NCBI GenBank assembly: GCA_035516895.1
Contig: DATIZY010000193.1
Location: 1-34,429, forward strand
Reading direction: 5' to 3'
DNA length: 34,429 nucleotides
Source of the DNA: Gp7-AA10 sp035516895
GTDB lineage: Bacteria; Acidobacteriota; Thermoanaerobaculia; Gp7-AA8
Positions 1 to 8,121 of the stretch are shown piece after piece. The position numbers were made by a program, and so were the translations under genes. Within the stretch, counting starts at the first letter, position 1. The number at the start of each line of letters is the position of its first letter. The notes under the pieces were generated by a model, which was not told where the DNA came from, made no database searches, and saw only the letters and a program-made list of their open reading frames with translations.

Positions 1-1
1 C

Positions 2-586
2 GGATTTTGCGGAGCGATGGTCTTCAGCAACATCAACGGCGTCGCGCTGAGCGATCGCCGCTTCTGGCCGGTATGGGAAACGGCGAACGATCTCGGCGCC
101 GTGATTCACATTCATCCGACATCGCCGGTCGGCGTCCAAGCGATGCAGGACTACTGGCTGATGCCGCTCGTCGGATTTCCGATGGACACCACGCTTGCCG
201 CGGCGAGCCTCGTCTTCAGCGGCGTCGTCAGGCGCTTCCCCCGCATCCGCTGGGCCCTCGGCCACCTCGGCGGCGCGATTCCGTATCTCGTCGAGCGCCT
301 CGACCGAGGATTCCACGCGTTCAAGGAGTGCCGCGCGAACATCGATCGACCGCCGAGCGAATACCTTCGCGAGTTCTATTACGACTCGGTCAATTTCGAT
401 CCGCGCGCGCTGCAGCTGGCGATCGACTTCGCCGGCGCCGATCACATCCTCGCCGGCAGCGACTATCCGCATCAGATCGGGAGTCTGCGCCGGATGCTCG
501 ACAGTATCGCGGAACTGAACATCTCCGAAGACGATCGCGCCGCGATCCTCGGCGGAAACACGGCGCGCCTGCTCGTTCGCGATTAG
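2..586 (+). CDS. Amidohydrolase (ACMSD-like, amidohydrolase-2 family), 3' part
   Basis: The frame is open from base 2, so the gene enters from outside the window and the N-terminal metal-binding HxH is missing. The visible ~194 residues form the second half of a TIM-barrel amidohydrolase of the ACMSD/amidohydrolase-2 family. The segment IHIHP is a mid-barrel metal ligand strand, GHLGGAIPY is the next conserved His segment, and LAGSDYPH carries the conserved Asp near the end. The family does metal-dependent hydrolysis or decarboxylation of small carboxylated or ring substrates; the substrate here cannot be read. The internal ATG at 17 is not the start, because conserved sequence is continuous before it. 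The stop overlaps the stop of the opposite-strand gene by four bases. Confidence 0.85.
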   Translation, partial: GFCGAMVFSNINGVALSDRRFWPVWETANDLGAVIHIHPTSPVGVQAMQDYWLMPLVGFPMDTTLAAASLVFSGVVRRFPRIRWALGHLGGAIPYLVERLDRGFHAFKECRANIDRPPSEYLREFYYDSVNFDPRALQLAIDFAGADHILAGSDYPHQIGSLRRMLDSIAELNISEDDRAAILGGNTARLLVRD

Positions 587-1086
587 AAACGATCGGGAAA
601 GCGCATCTCGAGATCCATCGAGATCGCGTCGGAGACGGCGAAGGCCTGCGACAGGATGGCGTTCAGATCGTCGTGTCTCCGCTCGGCCGCGACGAAATCG
701 TTGAGCGCCGGCGCGAGCTTCGGCTGTTTGAGAAGCTCGGCGATCGCTCGGGCGTCGAGATGTTCGCGTTGCTTCAGCAGGTTCGTCAGCGCATTTGCGG
801 TTTCCGTTCCGTAGAACGGAGCGACCGCGTTGCCGATCTCCTCCGCTTTCGAGTCAAGACGCGGCGAGAGTTGCCGTAGATCGGCGCTGCCGCCGCGTTC
901 CGCGCCGATCGACTGCCGGATCATGACGGCGTACTCGCCCCACAGCGTCCGAAACGAGCGGGTGAACGCATTCGCACGCTCGCTCATCACCATCGAGTCC
1001 ATGGAGCGGGGCGGCGGCGCGGATGCGCACGCGAAATTCAACAGGAGCAGTCCTGCCGCGTAGAGTCTGATAACTGGAGGACCCAT
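583..1086 (-). CDS. Hypothetical exported or lipoprotein-like protein
   Basis: About 167 residues beginning with a hydrophobic segment (YAAGLLLLNFAC) that looks like a signal peptide. The cysteine could be a lipidation site, but the preceding N-F-A is a poor lipobox, so ordinary signal peptidase cleavage after CASA is also possible. The rest is predicted soluble and helical with many charged residues, and I recognise no family. The chosen ATG at 1086 gives the cleanest signal peptide; ATGs at 1101 and 1110 are in frame and would add a few residues, including an Arg. The chosen start codon overlaps the start codon of the divergent lipoprotein gene on the plus strand. No good ribosome site is visible, so the start is uncertain. 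Confidence 0.55.
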   Translation of the reverse strand: MGPPVIRLYAAGLLLLNFACASAPPPRSMDSMVMSERANAFTRSFRTLWGEYAVMIRQSIGAERGGSADLRQLSPRLDSKAEEIGNAVAPFYGTETANALTNLLKQREHLDARAIAELLKQPKLAPALNDFVAAERRHDDLNAILSQAFAVSDAISMDLEMRFPDRF

Positions 1087-1651
1087 GAAACGCGTTGCCA
1101 TGCTCGCCATTTTCGCCGTTCTTGCCGTCTCGTGTTCGAGCTCCGATTACGATCAGGGCCCGAGCGGCCCGCGGGGTCGCGGAGGTGACGGCGGCGAATT
1201 CGCAGCAAATCGGCCCGTCGCCGGCGGCCTCGACATGCTGCCTCCCGCCGACTGGTGGCATCAGCCGCAGATCGCCAACGCGGTCAAGCTGACGAACGAT
1301 CAGATGGCTGCGCTCGACAAAATCGCGCAGGACCAGGGCAACGATGTGTCGCGCATCGAAACGGACATGACGATCGCGACGCGCGACTTTCGCACGCAGC
1401 TCGATGCCCCGCAGGCGACCACGGCCGACATCGTCACGGCCGGACAGCGCATCCGCTCGCTCCGCGATTCGATCTTCGATCGCCAGCTGCAGATGCTCGC
1501 CGCGGAGCGCACGGTGCTGACGCTCGATCAGTGGCAAACCCTTCAGCAGCAGCTGGAGCAGCAGCGCCAGCAGCGGATGCAGAACCAGGGCTATCCCCGA
1601 CGGGGCGGACGCGGATTCGGCGGCGGGCGGCGCGGCTGGCCGGGGAACTGA
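1085..1651 (+). CDS. Spy/CpxP-like LTxxQ-motif lipoprotein
   Basis: 188 residues with a clear lipoprotein signal (MKRVAMLAIFAVLAVSC, lipobox AVSC), so probably membrane-anchored in the periplasm. Residues 70-160 are helical and contain LTNDQ and LTLDQ, two copies of the LTxxQ motif of the Spy/CpxP/ZraP group, followed by a Gln/Arg-rich coil and a Gly/Arg-rich tail (residues ~170-188). Known members are periplasmic chaperones or metal-binding stress proteins. A strong ribosome site, GGAGG at 1076-1080, precedes the ATG. Its closeness to the RND pump and two-component genes suggests an envelope stress role, which is inference. The Gly-Arg tail is unusual for the family. Confidence 0.7.
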   Translation: MKRVAMLAIFAVLAVSCSSSDYDQGPSGPRGRGGDGGEFAANRPVAGGLDMLPPADWWHQPQIANAVKLTNDQMAALDKIAQDQGNDVSRIETDMTIATRDFRTQLDAPQATTADIVTAGQRIRSLRDSIFDRQLQMLAAERTVLTLDQWQTLQQQLEQQRQQRMQNQGYPRRGGRGFGGGRRGWPGN

Positions 1652-1660
1652 CCGCCCGGT

Positions 1661-1735
1661 TCACCTTCGCTCGCGCATGACGGCATAGACCGCCGGCGTC
1701 ACGACGAGCGACAGCAGCAGGGCGAACGATGATGT
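1661..1735 (-). pseudogene. Remnant of the C-terminus of a second RND permease
   Basis: Reading the minus strand from about 1735 to the stop at 1661-1663 gives SSFALLLSLVVTPAVYAVMRERR and a stop. This has the pattern of the last transmembrane helix and basic tail of AcrB-type RND permeases (LxVTPAxYxxxxRRR). No start or body is present, and an in-frame stop lies at 1736-1738. The segment between here and the intact permease (1739-1883) has a hydrophobic stretch, SIFCALALLLAVIG, in another frame, perhaps from the same lost gene. I infer that a tandem second permease was deleted, leaving its tail. The call rests on a short match. Confidence 0.5.
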
Positions 1736-1883
1736 TCAGCGGCCGCGCGCCGAGCCGAGCGGCATCCGCACGCCGAATTCCTCCGTTCCTCGCGCGCCGG
1801 TCTCGTCCAATGCGCCATGCCGGCCGATCACCGCAAGCAAAAGCGCGAGCGCGCAGAAGATCGACCCGTACCGCTGGATCCGG

Positions 1884-4800
1884 TCACTTCCCCAACCTCC
1901 CTTTCGGGTCCAGCCAGGCGTAGAGCGCCGGGAGGAGAAAGAGCACGATCGGACCGGAGAGGATGAATCCGCCGATGACCGCAATGGCGAGCGGCTGCTG
2001 GAGCTGCGAGCCCGATCCGATCCCGAGCGCGAGCGGAGCGAGCGCGAACGACGTGGCAAGGATCGTCATCGCCACGGGACGCTCGCGCAGCTTCGATGCG
2101 CGCTGCCATGCGTCGCGCACCGGAACGCCCTGCTGCAGCAGCAGACGCGCCTCATGAATCACGAACACCGAGTTCTCTCCGACGATCCCCACCATCATGA
2201 TCATTCCGACGAAGCTCGAGATATTGAGAGTCGTCCCGGTGATGAGCAGAGCGGCGAAGACGCCAAAGAGCGAGCTCAGAGCCAGAATCGCCGTCAGGAG
2301 TGGGGCCCGCCAGTCGCCGAATTCGAAAAGAAGAGTGATCGCCACCAGCATCAGACCGGCGAAGAGGATCAGGATGAATTGCCGAAACGAGCTCTGTTGC
2401 TGCTCGTACTGCCCGCCGTACTGAATCGACATGTTCGTCGGGAGGTGCAGATCCGCATCGAGCTTCGATCGGATCGCGTTGACCGCGTCGCCGAGGTTGG
2501 TACCGCTTAGCCGCGCGGTCACGCCGAGATACGTGCGGAGGTTCTGCCGATCAATCTCGGCCTCGGGCTCTCCCGTCGAAAGCGTGGCAACCGAGCCGAG
2601 AGGAACGATCGGGCCGGCCGGCGTGCGAATGCGCGCCTCCTGGAGAGGGCGGTCGGTGGGATCGAGGACCCGGAGATCGTAGACGCGCTCGCCGATCCGG
2701 ACCTGCGAGGCGACCGTGCCGTTGATCATCGGCTCGACCGCTTTCTGCAATGCATCGGTCGTCAGTCCGAGCCTTGCCGGATTCAGAAGAACTGGCGGCG
2801 GAGCCGTGCCGCCGGCGCTCACGCCCTGCGAATCCGCCGCAGCCGAAAAGGAGGATTGGTTCGCTCGCAGCGCCATCGTGAGGAGCGGTCCGGAGATGAC
2901 GATGCCGTCGAAGACGTCCTCGATGCCGGGAATCTTCGAGATGAGAGCGGCCGTCTGCCGCGCTTTTGCTTGCAACAGATTCTGGTCCTCGCCGAAAATC
3001 CGGATGTCGATCGGCTGCGGTTCGCCGCCCGTCAGGTCGCCGATGTTGTCCTCGAGGATCTGCCCGAAGTCGGTGTGGAGGGCGGGCTCGGCGACTGCGA
3101 TCCGGCTTCTCAAATCGTCGATCACATCGTCGACCGGCCGGCGCTCGTCGCGCGGCTTCAGCTTGACGACGTAGTCGCCTCGGTTTGGTTCCGTGACGAA
3201 GAAGCCGAGCTGCGTACCCGTGCGCCGCGAGTAGGTCTCCACGTCCGGAAGAGACATGATGATCTTCTCTGCGTGCATCAGCATGCGGTTCGTCTCGTCC
3301 AGCGAGGTTCCCGGCGGGCTCCAGTAGTCGAGGATGATCGAGCCCTCGTCCATCGCCGGCAGAAAGTCCGAGCCGATCGTCGTGTAGAAGAACCACGCAA
3401 TCCCGAGAAACGCGAGAATCACGAGAAGGGCAACCCACGCGAAGCGGACGAAAAAGCGGGTCGCTCCGCCGAGGGCGCGCGACAGCAGTCGTCCGACCGG
3501 GGTCATCCATTCTTTGAGCCGGTTGAGCTTTGGTTCCTCGAGACGGATCACGCCCGGCACGGCGAAGGCGGCGATGAGAAACGAAATCACCAGTGCCATC
3601 GCCATCGTCAATGCGAGCGGTTTGAAAAATGCCCCGGCGACGCCGGTCATCAGCGCAAACGGAAGAAAGATCAGGATCGTCGACAGGCTCGAACCGATCA
3701 GTGCCGGCCGCATCTCCGCGACACCCTCCGATTCGGGGTGGCTCGATCCCTCCTCGTGTTTGCGAGTGATGTTCTCCAGCACCACGATGGCGTCGTCGGC
3801 AATCAGGCCGATCGCCGCGGCGATACCGCCGAGCGTCATGAGATTGATCGTCTGGCCTAACACGACCCAACCGAGAAGAACGACGGCGACGGTAAGCGGA
3901 ATCGCCGCTACGCCGATGAGCGTCAGGCGCCAGTGGTGGATGAAGAGCAGAAGAACGAGCGCCGCGAGCGCGACACCGATCAGAATCGCGTCACGGACGC
4001 CGAGGACCGAATCGGACACAAATCGCGCCTGATCGTAAAACGTCGTCCAATTCACGCCCGCGGGAAGAAGGTGGGGATTGTCTTGAAAAAGTTTCCTGAC
4101 GCCGTCCGCGATGTCGAGCGTGCTAGCCGACGGTTGACGGATCAGGTTGACCAGAACCGCCGGCGTGCCGCCGTCGGTGGTGCGGATCCAGGAAATCTCG
4201 TCGGCCGCGCGGACGGTGCCGAGATCGCCGACCGTTGCCGGCACGTTGCTGCCGGGCACCGGCACCGGGATGTCGCCGATCTGGCCGATGCTGTGAGCGG
4301 TGCCGTCGGCGAGCGTGAGGTAGATCTCTTTGTTCGCCTGCAGCAGCCCCGCGGAAAGCACTTCATTGTTTGCCTGAATCGCGCCGACGACGTCCGTCGC
4401 GGCGAGATGGCGCGCCGTGAGCTGGCGGTCGTCGAGAACGACCTGGAATTCGCGGTCGCGGCCTCCCTGAATCTGCACTTGCGACACGCCGGGAATCCGG
4501 ATGAGCTCCGGTTTGAGCGTGTACACCGCGAACTGCCGCAGGTCGGCCTGTGTGTGCGTGTTGGAAGTCAGCGCGTAGCCGAGGATCGGGAAGATCGCGG
4601 TGTTCATGCGCTCGATGTCGATGTGGGTATCGGGAGGCAGATCGGGACGAACGCGCTGGATCTCCGCTTCGACCCGCTGCATCGCGAGATCGATGTTGGT
4701 CCCCCACGAGAAGTCGGCGCTCATCTCGGTCGATCCGCGGGAGGTCAGCGTGCGGACCGTATGGATGCCGGGGACGCGGAGGATCGCTTCCTCGATCGGA

Positions 4801-4979
4801 CGCGTGACGGTCGGCATCATGGTCTCCGCCGGTTGCTCGCCGGCATCGGCGATCACCTTGATCAGGGGAAAAGTGACGTCGGGAAAGATCGAAGAGGGGA
4901 GACGCACGCCGAGAACGATGCCGGCAATGGCAGCGACGAGAAGCAGCACCATGATCGCCACCGTGCGGTTCGTGGTCAT
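1884..4979 (-). CDS. RND efflux transporter permease subunit
   Basis: 1031 residues, normal length for an AcrB/CusA-type inner-membrane pump. TM1 lies at residues ~6-25, followed by the porter domain (with FPxV and the T-R-P-I-E segment). The motif FYDQ at 314-317 precedes TM2. The proton-relay pair D395-D396 sits in TM4 (IADDAIVVLEN). A second half repeats the plan, with GIVGEN-V in the late TM helices. The paired Asp favours a drug-type or unassigned HAE subgroup over classical metal pumps, which usually have a single Asp there. It works with the adaptor and outer-membrane channel encoded just upstream. Its ATG overlaps the adaptor stop in an ATGA, so translation is coupled. The substrate is unknown. 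Confidence 0.93.
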   Translation of the reverse strand: MTTNRTVAIMVLLLVAAIAGIVLGVRLPSSIFPDVTFPLIKVIADAGEQPAETMMPTVTRPIEEAILRVPGIHTVRTLTSRGSTEMSADFSWGTNIDLAMQRVEAEIQRVRPDLPPDTHIDIERMNTAIFPILGYALTSNTHTQADLRQFAVYTLKPELIRIPGVSQVQIQGGRDREFQVVLDDRQLTARHLAATDVVGAIQANNEVLSAGLLQANKEIYLTLADGTAHSIGQIGDIPVPVPGSNVPATVGDLGTVRAADEISWIRTTDGGTPAVLVNLIRQPSASTLDIADGVRKLFQDNPHLLPAGVNWTTFYDQARFVSDSVLGVRDAILIGVALAALVLLLFIHHWRLTLIGVAAIPLTVAVVLLGWVVLGQTINLMTLGGIAAAIGLIADDAIVVLENITRKHEEGSSHPESEGVAEMRPALIGSSLSTILIFLPFALMTGVAGAFFKPLALTMAMALVISFLIAAFAVPGVIRLEEPKLNRLKEWMTPVGRLLSRALGGATRFFVRFAWVALLVILAFLGIAWFFYTTIGSDFLPAMDEGSIILDYWSPPGTSLDETNRMLMHAEKIIMSLPDVETYSRRTGTQLGFFVTEPNRGDYVVKLKPRDERRPVDDVIDDLRSRIAVAEPALHTDFGQILEDNIGDLTGGEPQPIDIRIFGEDQNLLQAKARQTAALISKIPGIEDVFDGIVISGPLLTMALRANQSSFSAAADSQGVSAGGTAPPPVLLNPARLGLTTDALQKAVEPMINGTVASQVRIGERVYDLRVLDPTDRPLQEARIRTPAGPIVPLGSVATLSTGEPEAEIDRQNLRTYLGVTARLSGTNLGDAVNAIRSKLDADLHLPTNMSIQYGGQYEQQQSSFRQFILILFAGLMLVAITLLFEFGDWRAPLLTAILALSSLFGVFAALLITGTTLNISSFVGMIMMVGIVGENSVFVIHEARLLLQQGVPVRDAWQRASKLRERPVAMTILATSFALAPLALGIGSGSQLQQPLAIAVIGGFILSGPIVLFLLPALYAWLDPKGRLGK

Positions 4980-5959
4980 GGCGTTGCGCTGATCGTGACC
5001 GGAACTCCCTCCGCCAACCCGACCTGTCCCGATGTGATCACTTGCGTGCCGGCAGCGAGCGTCGGATTCGTGAGCTCGATCGCGCCCTGATACGACAATC
5101 CGGTTTGCACCGGCTGCCAGTGGAGTTTTCCGCCGTTGACGAGGGCGATCTTCGTTGTCCCGGTCACGTCGTCGCGCAGAATCGCGTCCGCCGGAACCGT
5201 CGGAACATCGCGGTGCTCAGCGACAATGATCTCCGCGCTGCCGACCAGTCCGATGCCGATCGAAGACGGATGCGCTCGGAACTGAATCCGCACCGGCGTC
5301 GTCAGGTCGTTCGTGTTGCCGGGCAGAATCGTTTGAACGACGCCGGGAGTCGCCTTCCCGCCCGTGAACCGGATCGTGGCGGTGTTTCCCGGACGCACCC
5401 ACGTCATATCGGCCTGCGCGACATTCGCAACGAAGGCAACTTCTGCGAGCGAAGCGATGGTGAGGATCGGATCGCCCTCGGCAACGCGGTCGCCGGCAAC
5501 GGCCGTGTGCGACTTGACGATTCCATCGACCGCGGTGCGCAGATTCTGTTCGACCATATTGCGCTGCGCCAGCGCGACCGCGCGCTCAGCGTCGCTGCGC
5601 TGTTCGGGCGTCGAGGCGCGGCGAAGCATCTCCTGCGCACCCTGCAATTCGGCCACGCTGTCGCGGGCGACGACCGTCGCGACCGCGGTGCCCGCGCGAA
5701 CGCGATCGCCGTCGGTGACGAACACCCTCGCCACCGTCGCGGCAAAAGGCGATCGAATGCTTTCTTCGCGGATCGAGGCCGTCGAACCGGGAGCTGTGAT
5801 GATTGCGGGCAGCGTGCGAACCTGCACCGGCGCGACTTGAACCGGCGTTCCTGTCGGCGATGACGGTTCTGTTGCACTCGCTGGAGCTGCCGCTTTTTCG
5901 TCACCGGAACAACCGGCGAGGCAGAGAAGTGCGACCAGAAACACCGCGTACTGTTTCAT
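4976..5959 (-). CDS. RND periplasmic adaptor (membrane fusion protein)
   Basis: 327 residues. The start at 5959 overlaps the stop of the preceding channel gene (ATGA) and gives MKQYAVFLVALLCLAGC, a good lipoprotein signal with lipobox LAGC; a further-upstream in-frame ATG at 5974 lies inside the channel gene and is less likely. The two lipoyl half-motifs are seen at about residues 65-105 (IRSPFAATVARVFVTDGD) and 145-170 (VDGIVKSHTAVAGDRVAEGD), separated by a short helical hairpin (~105-140), then beta-barrel and membrane-proximal domains. It bridges the permease and the channel. The hairpin is short compared with AcrA. Confidence 0.92.
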   Translation of the reverse strand: MKQYAVFLVALLCLAGCSGDEKAAAPASATEPSSPTGTPVQVAPVQVRTLPAIITAPGSTASIREESIRSPFAATVARVFVTDGDRVRAGTAVATVVARDSVAELQGAQEMLRRASTPEQRSDAERAVALAQRNMVEQNLRTAVDGIVKSHTAVAGDRVAEGDPILTIASLAEVAFVANVAQADMTWVRPGNTATIRFTGGKATPGVVQTILPGNTNDLTTPVRIQFRAHPSSIGIGLVGSAEIIVAEHRDVPTVPADAILRDDVTGTTKIALVNGGKLHWQPVQTGLSYQGAIELTNPTLAAGTQVITSGQVGLAEGVPVTISATP

Positions 5960-7377
5960 GGAGATACCGTCCATCGGAGAAGGAGCGCCTCGGCCTGACG
6001 ATAGCGGGCTTCGGCATCGCCGAGCTGGATCCGCGAATCGATCCAGGACGCGTAGGCGTCGGTGACATCGACGAAAGGAACGGAGCCGCCGAGGTAGAGA
6101 CTCTTCGATTCGAGCCAGGCATCGTGCGCGGACTGGAGCATCGACCGAAGAAGCTCGATCTCATCGTAGATATCGCGCAACGCCGTGCGCGCCTGCGTCT
6201 GTTGAAGCACCGCATTCCGTTCGGCGACCGTCAGATTCTGGCGGGACCTCTCGATGCCGAGCTTCGCTTGAGCGAGCCGAGGCGCATACGTCTTGTCGCG
6301 GATCGGAATCGCGAAATCGAAATTGAGCGAATAGCCGAGATCACGCCGATCGGGAGGAGTGAGATGCGTCGTGTCCGACGCCCAGAGTCCGGCGTCCGCG
6401 TTGAAACCGAGAGTGAACCTCCGCTCTGCCTCGATGAGCATCACCTTCGCCTCGGCGGATTGGACTGCTGAGAGAGCGATGGCCGTCTCCGGCAGGCCGG
6501 CAATCGCCGGATTCTGTTCATCCGCAGGCGTGAGTGTGGCCGGCGTGGGCGGGGTGAGCGTGGCAGCAGGCGCGGGAGTCGCCACGGGCGGTGCGGCAGG
6601 CGCGGGAGTCGCCACGGGCGGGGCCTGAAGAAGGGACGGCGGAAGCGAAGCCGCGGGAATCGACGAAGGAGCGACCAGCTCCGGCAGCGGTGCGACTTCG
6701 AGAGGAGCGGCCGGATCGCGGCCCATCAGCTCGTTCAGAAATTCGATTGCCTGACGGTGCCGCGCTTCGGCCTGGAGGATGGAAGCCTGTTCGCCCTGAA
6801 GCCGCAGATCGAGCCGGAGCAGCTCGGGTTGCACCGGCATCCCGGAGCTCTTGCGGCTCTGGAGGAGGATGCGATATTCGCGGAGCTGAGCAATTCCTTC
6901 GCGATGAGCGTCGATTTCGCGCAGCGCGCTCTCGGCATCGATGTAGTTGTTGCGGACTTCGAGATCGAGATCGCGTTCGGCGATTCGGTAGCCGGCGCGC
7001 GCTCCCGCGAGCTCGGCGTCGGCGGCCGCGACTGCTGCCCTGCGCAAGCCGCCGTCGAAGATGGGACGTGTGGCGATCACCTGCGCCCGTTCCTCTCCGA
7101 GGTTCGTGATCGCGGGATCGTAGCCGAAGGGTGGACCCGGCGCGTAGATGAAATCGCCGCTTCCGAGCAACTTCCACTCATTGACGGCGAGCGCTTCGCG
7201 GCGCCGCTGTTCACCGATGGCCATGTCGTACGCTGGGACCTTCAGGGCCGCATTTGCGGCGCGCGCGGTCCGCAAGACCTCGTCGAGACTCATCGTCGGG
7301 ACGGGCGCGGCGGGTTGTGCGGTCTGCTGTGCGACCGCGCTGCCCGCAACCAACACCATCGCCAGCAGACCTCTCAT
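5956..7377 (-). CDS. TolC-family outer membrane efflux channel
   Basis: 473 residues with an N-terminal signal peptide (MRGLLAMVLVAGSAVAQ). Two long helical regions typical of the outer-membrane efflux protein family lie at about residues 30-230 and 300-470, each ending in the RYRQAEA/RHRQAIEF-type segment. Between them, residues ~235-290 form a Pro/Ala-rich linker holding two exact copies of a 10-residue unit (PPVATPAPAA). It is first in the three-gene pump operon and is followed by the adaptor with an ATGA overlap. It starts 66 bases from the divergent response-regulator gene, so pump expression is probably controlled by that system. The inserted linker is unusual for TolC proteins. Confidence 0.9.
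   Translation of the reverse strand: MRGLLAMVLVAGSAVAQQTAQPAAPVPTMSLDEVLRTARAANAALKVPAYDMAIGEQRRREALAVNEWKLLGSGDFIYAPGPPFGYDPAITNLGEERAQVIATRPIFDGGLRRAAVAAADAELAGARAGYRIAERDLDLEVRNNYIDAESALREIDAHREGIAQLREYRILLQSRKSSGMPVQPELLRLDLRLQGEQASILQAEARHRQAIEFLNELMGRDPAAPLEVAPLPELVAPSSIPAASLPPSLLQAPPVATPAPAAPPVATPAPAATLTPPTPATLTPADEQNPAIAGLPETAIALSAVQSAEAKVMLIEAERRFTLGFNADAGLWASDTTHLTPPDRRDLGYSLNFDFAIPIRDKTYAPRLAQAKLGIERSRQNLTVAERNAVLQQTQARTALRDIYDEIELLRSMLQSAHDAWLESKSLYLGGSVPFVDVTDAYASWIDSRIQLGDAEARYRQAEALLLRWTVSP
6566..6621 (+). repeat. 30-base tandem repeat inside the TolC-like gene
   Basis: Two nearly exact adjacent copies with period 30 (6566-6595 and 6596-6621). They encode two copies of a 10-residue Pro/Ala unit in the linker between the two halves of the channel protein. 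The length is a multiple of three, so copy changes would keep the frame. Confidence 0.85.
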
Positions 7378-7403
7378 CCGGCGGGCAGCCTAACGTCGGC
7401 GAG

Positions 7404-7420
7404 ATTAATACCGCATTAAT
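7404..7420. promoter_or_regulatory. Putative OmpR-type operator between pump operon and regulator
   Basis: The 66-base gap between the divergent channel gene (start 7377) and the response-regulator gene (start 7444) holds ATTAAT at 7404-7409 and again at 7415-7420. The copies are 11 bases apart, the helical-turn spacing usual for OmpR/PhoB-type dimer sites. The same bases read on the minus strand give TATTAAT, a possible -10 element for the pump operon. Autoregulation and pump control by the neighbouring regulator is inference. Confidence 0.45.
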
Positions 7421-7443
7421 GCTGCGAACGGTACGATTCGACG

Positions 7444-8121
7444 ATGCGTCTCCTCGTCGTCGAGGATGATCCGCGGCTGTCCGAGGTGCTGGTCCGCGGA
7501 CTGCGCGAGGATGGTTACGCGGTCGATTCGGCGCGCGATGGATTGTCGGCTCTCGAGCAGCTGGCAACGAATTCTTACGATGCCGTCGTCCTCGACATTC
7601 TGATTCCCACGCCCAACGGGCTCGAAGTATGCCGGCAAATGCGCGCGGCGAAGCTCTCGACGCCCGTGCTAATGTTGACCGCGCGCGATGCGATCGAGGA
7701 CCGTGTTTCGGGGCTCGATTGCGGAGCGGACGATTACCTCGTCAAGCCATTTGCGTTCAACGAACTGCTCGCGCGCATCCGGGCGCTGCTTCGGCGCGCC
7801 CCGGTCGCAACTTCGCCGGTCATCCGAATCGCTGACCTCACGATCGACACGGCCGCGCACCACGTCCAGCGAGGCACGGACGAGATCGTGCTCACCTCGA
7901 AGGAATACGCGCTGCTCGAGTACCTTGCGCGAAACCCGGGCCGCGTCATCAGCCGCGCCGAAATCGCCGAGCATGTCTGGGACGAGAATTACGATCCGTT
8001 CTCGAACGTCATCGACGTCTACGTCAACCGGCTTCGCCGCAAGATCGGGGACGCTGAATCGCGCCGCATCGTGACGCGTCGCAACGAAGGATATCTGCTT
8101 CGCGAAGAGGAGAAGCGGTGA
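7444..8121 (+). CDS. OmpR/PhoB-family response regulator
   Basis: 225 residues. The receiver domain (1-~118) has the acidic pair D8-D9, phosphoacceptor D51 (VVLDILIP), T79 and K101 (KPF), all intact. A winged-helix Trans_reg_C DNA-binding domain follows (~128-222), including LTSKEYALLEYL, the recognition-helix region VIDVYVNRLRRKI and the wing. The stop overlaps the kinase start in a GTGA, so the two are co-translated. It is divergent from the RND operon, as in CusR/BaeR-type efflux control. No Shine-Dalgarno is clear; TACGAT at 7432-7437 just before the ATG might be a -10 box for a leaderless transcript. Confidence 0.95.
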   Translation: MRLLVVEDDPRLSEVLVRGLREDGYAVDSARDGLSALEQLATNSYDAVVLDILIPTPNGLEVCRQMRAAKLSTPVLMLTARDAIEDRVSGLDCGADDYLVKPFAFNELLARIRALLRRAPVATSPVIRIADLTIDTAAHHVQRGTDEIVLTSKEYALLEYLARNPGRVISRAEIAEHVWDENYDPFSNVIDVYVNRLRRKIGDAESRRIVTRRNEGYLLREEEKR

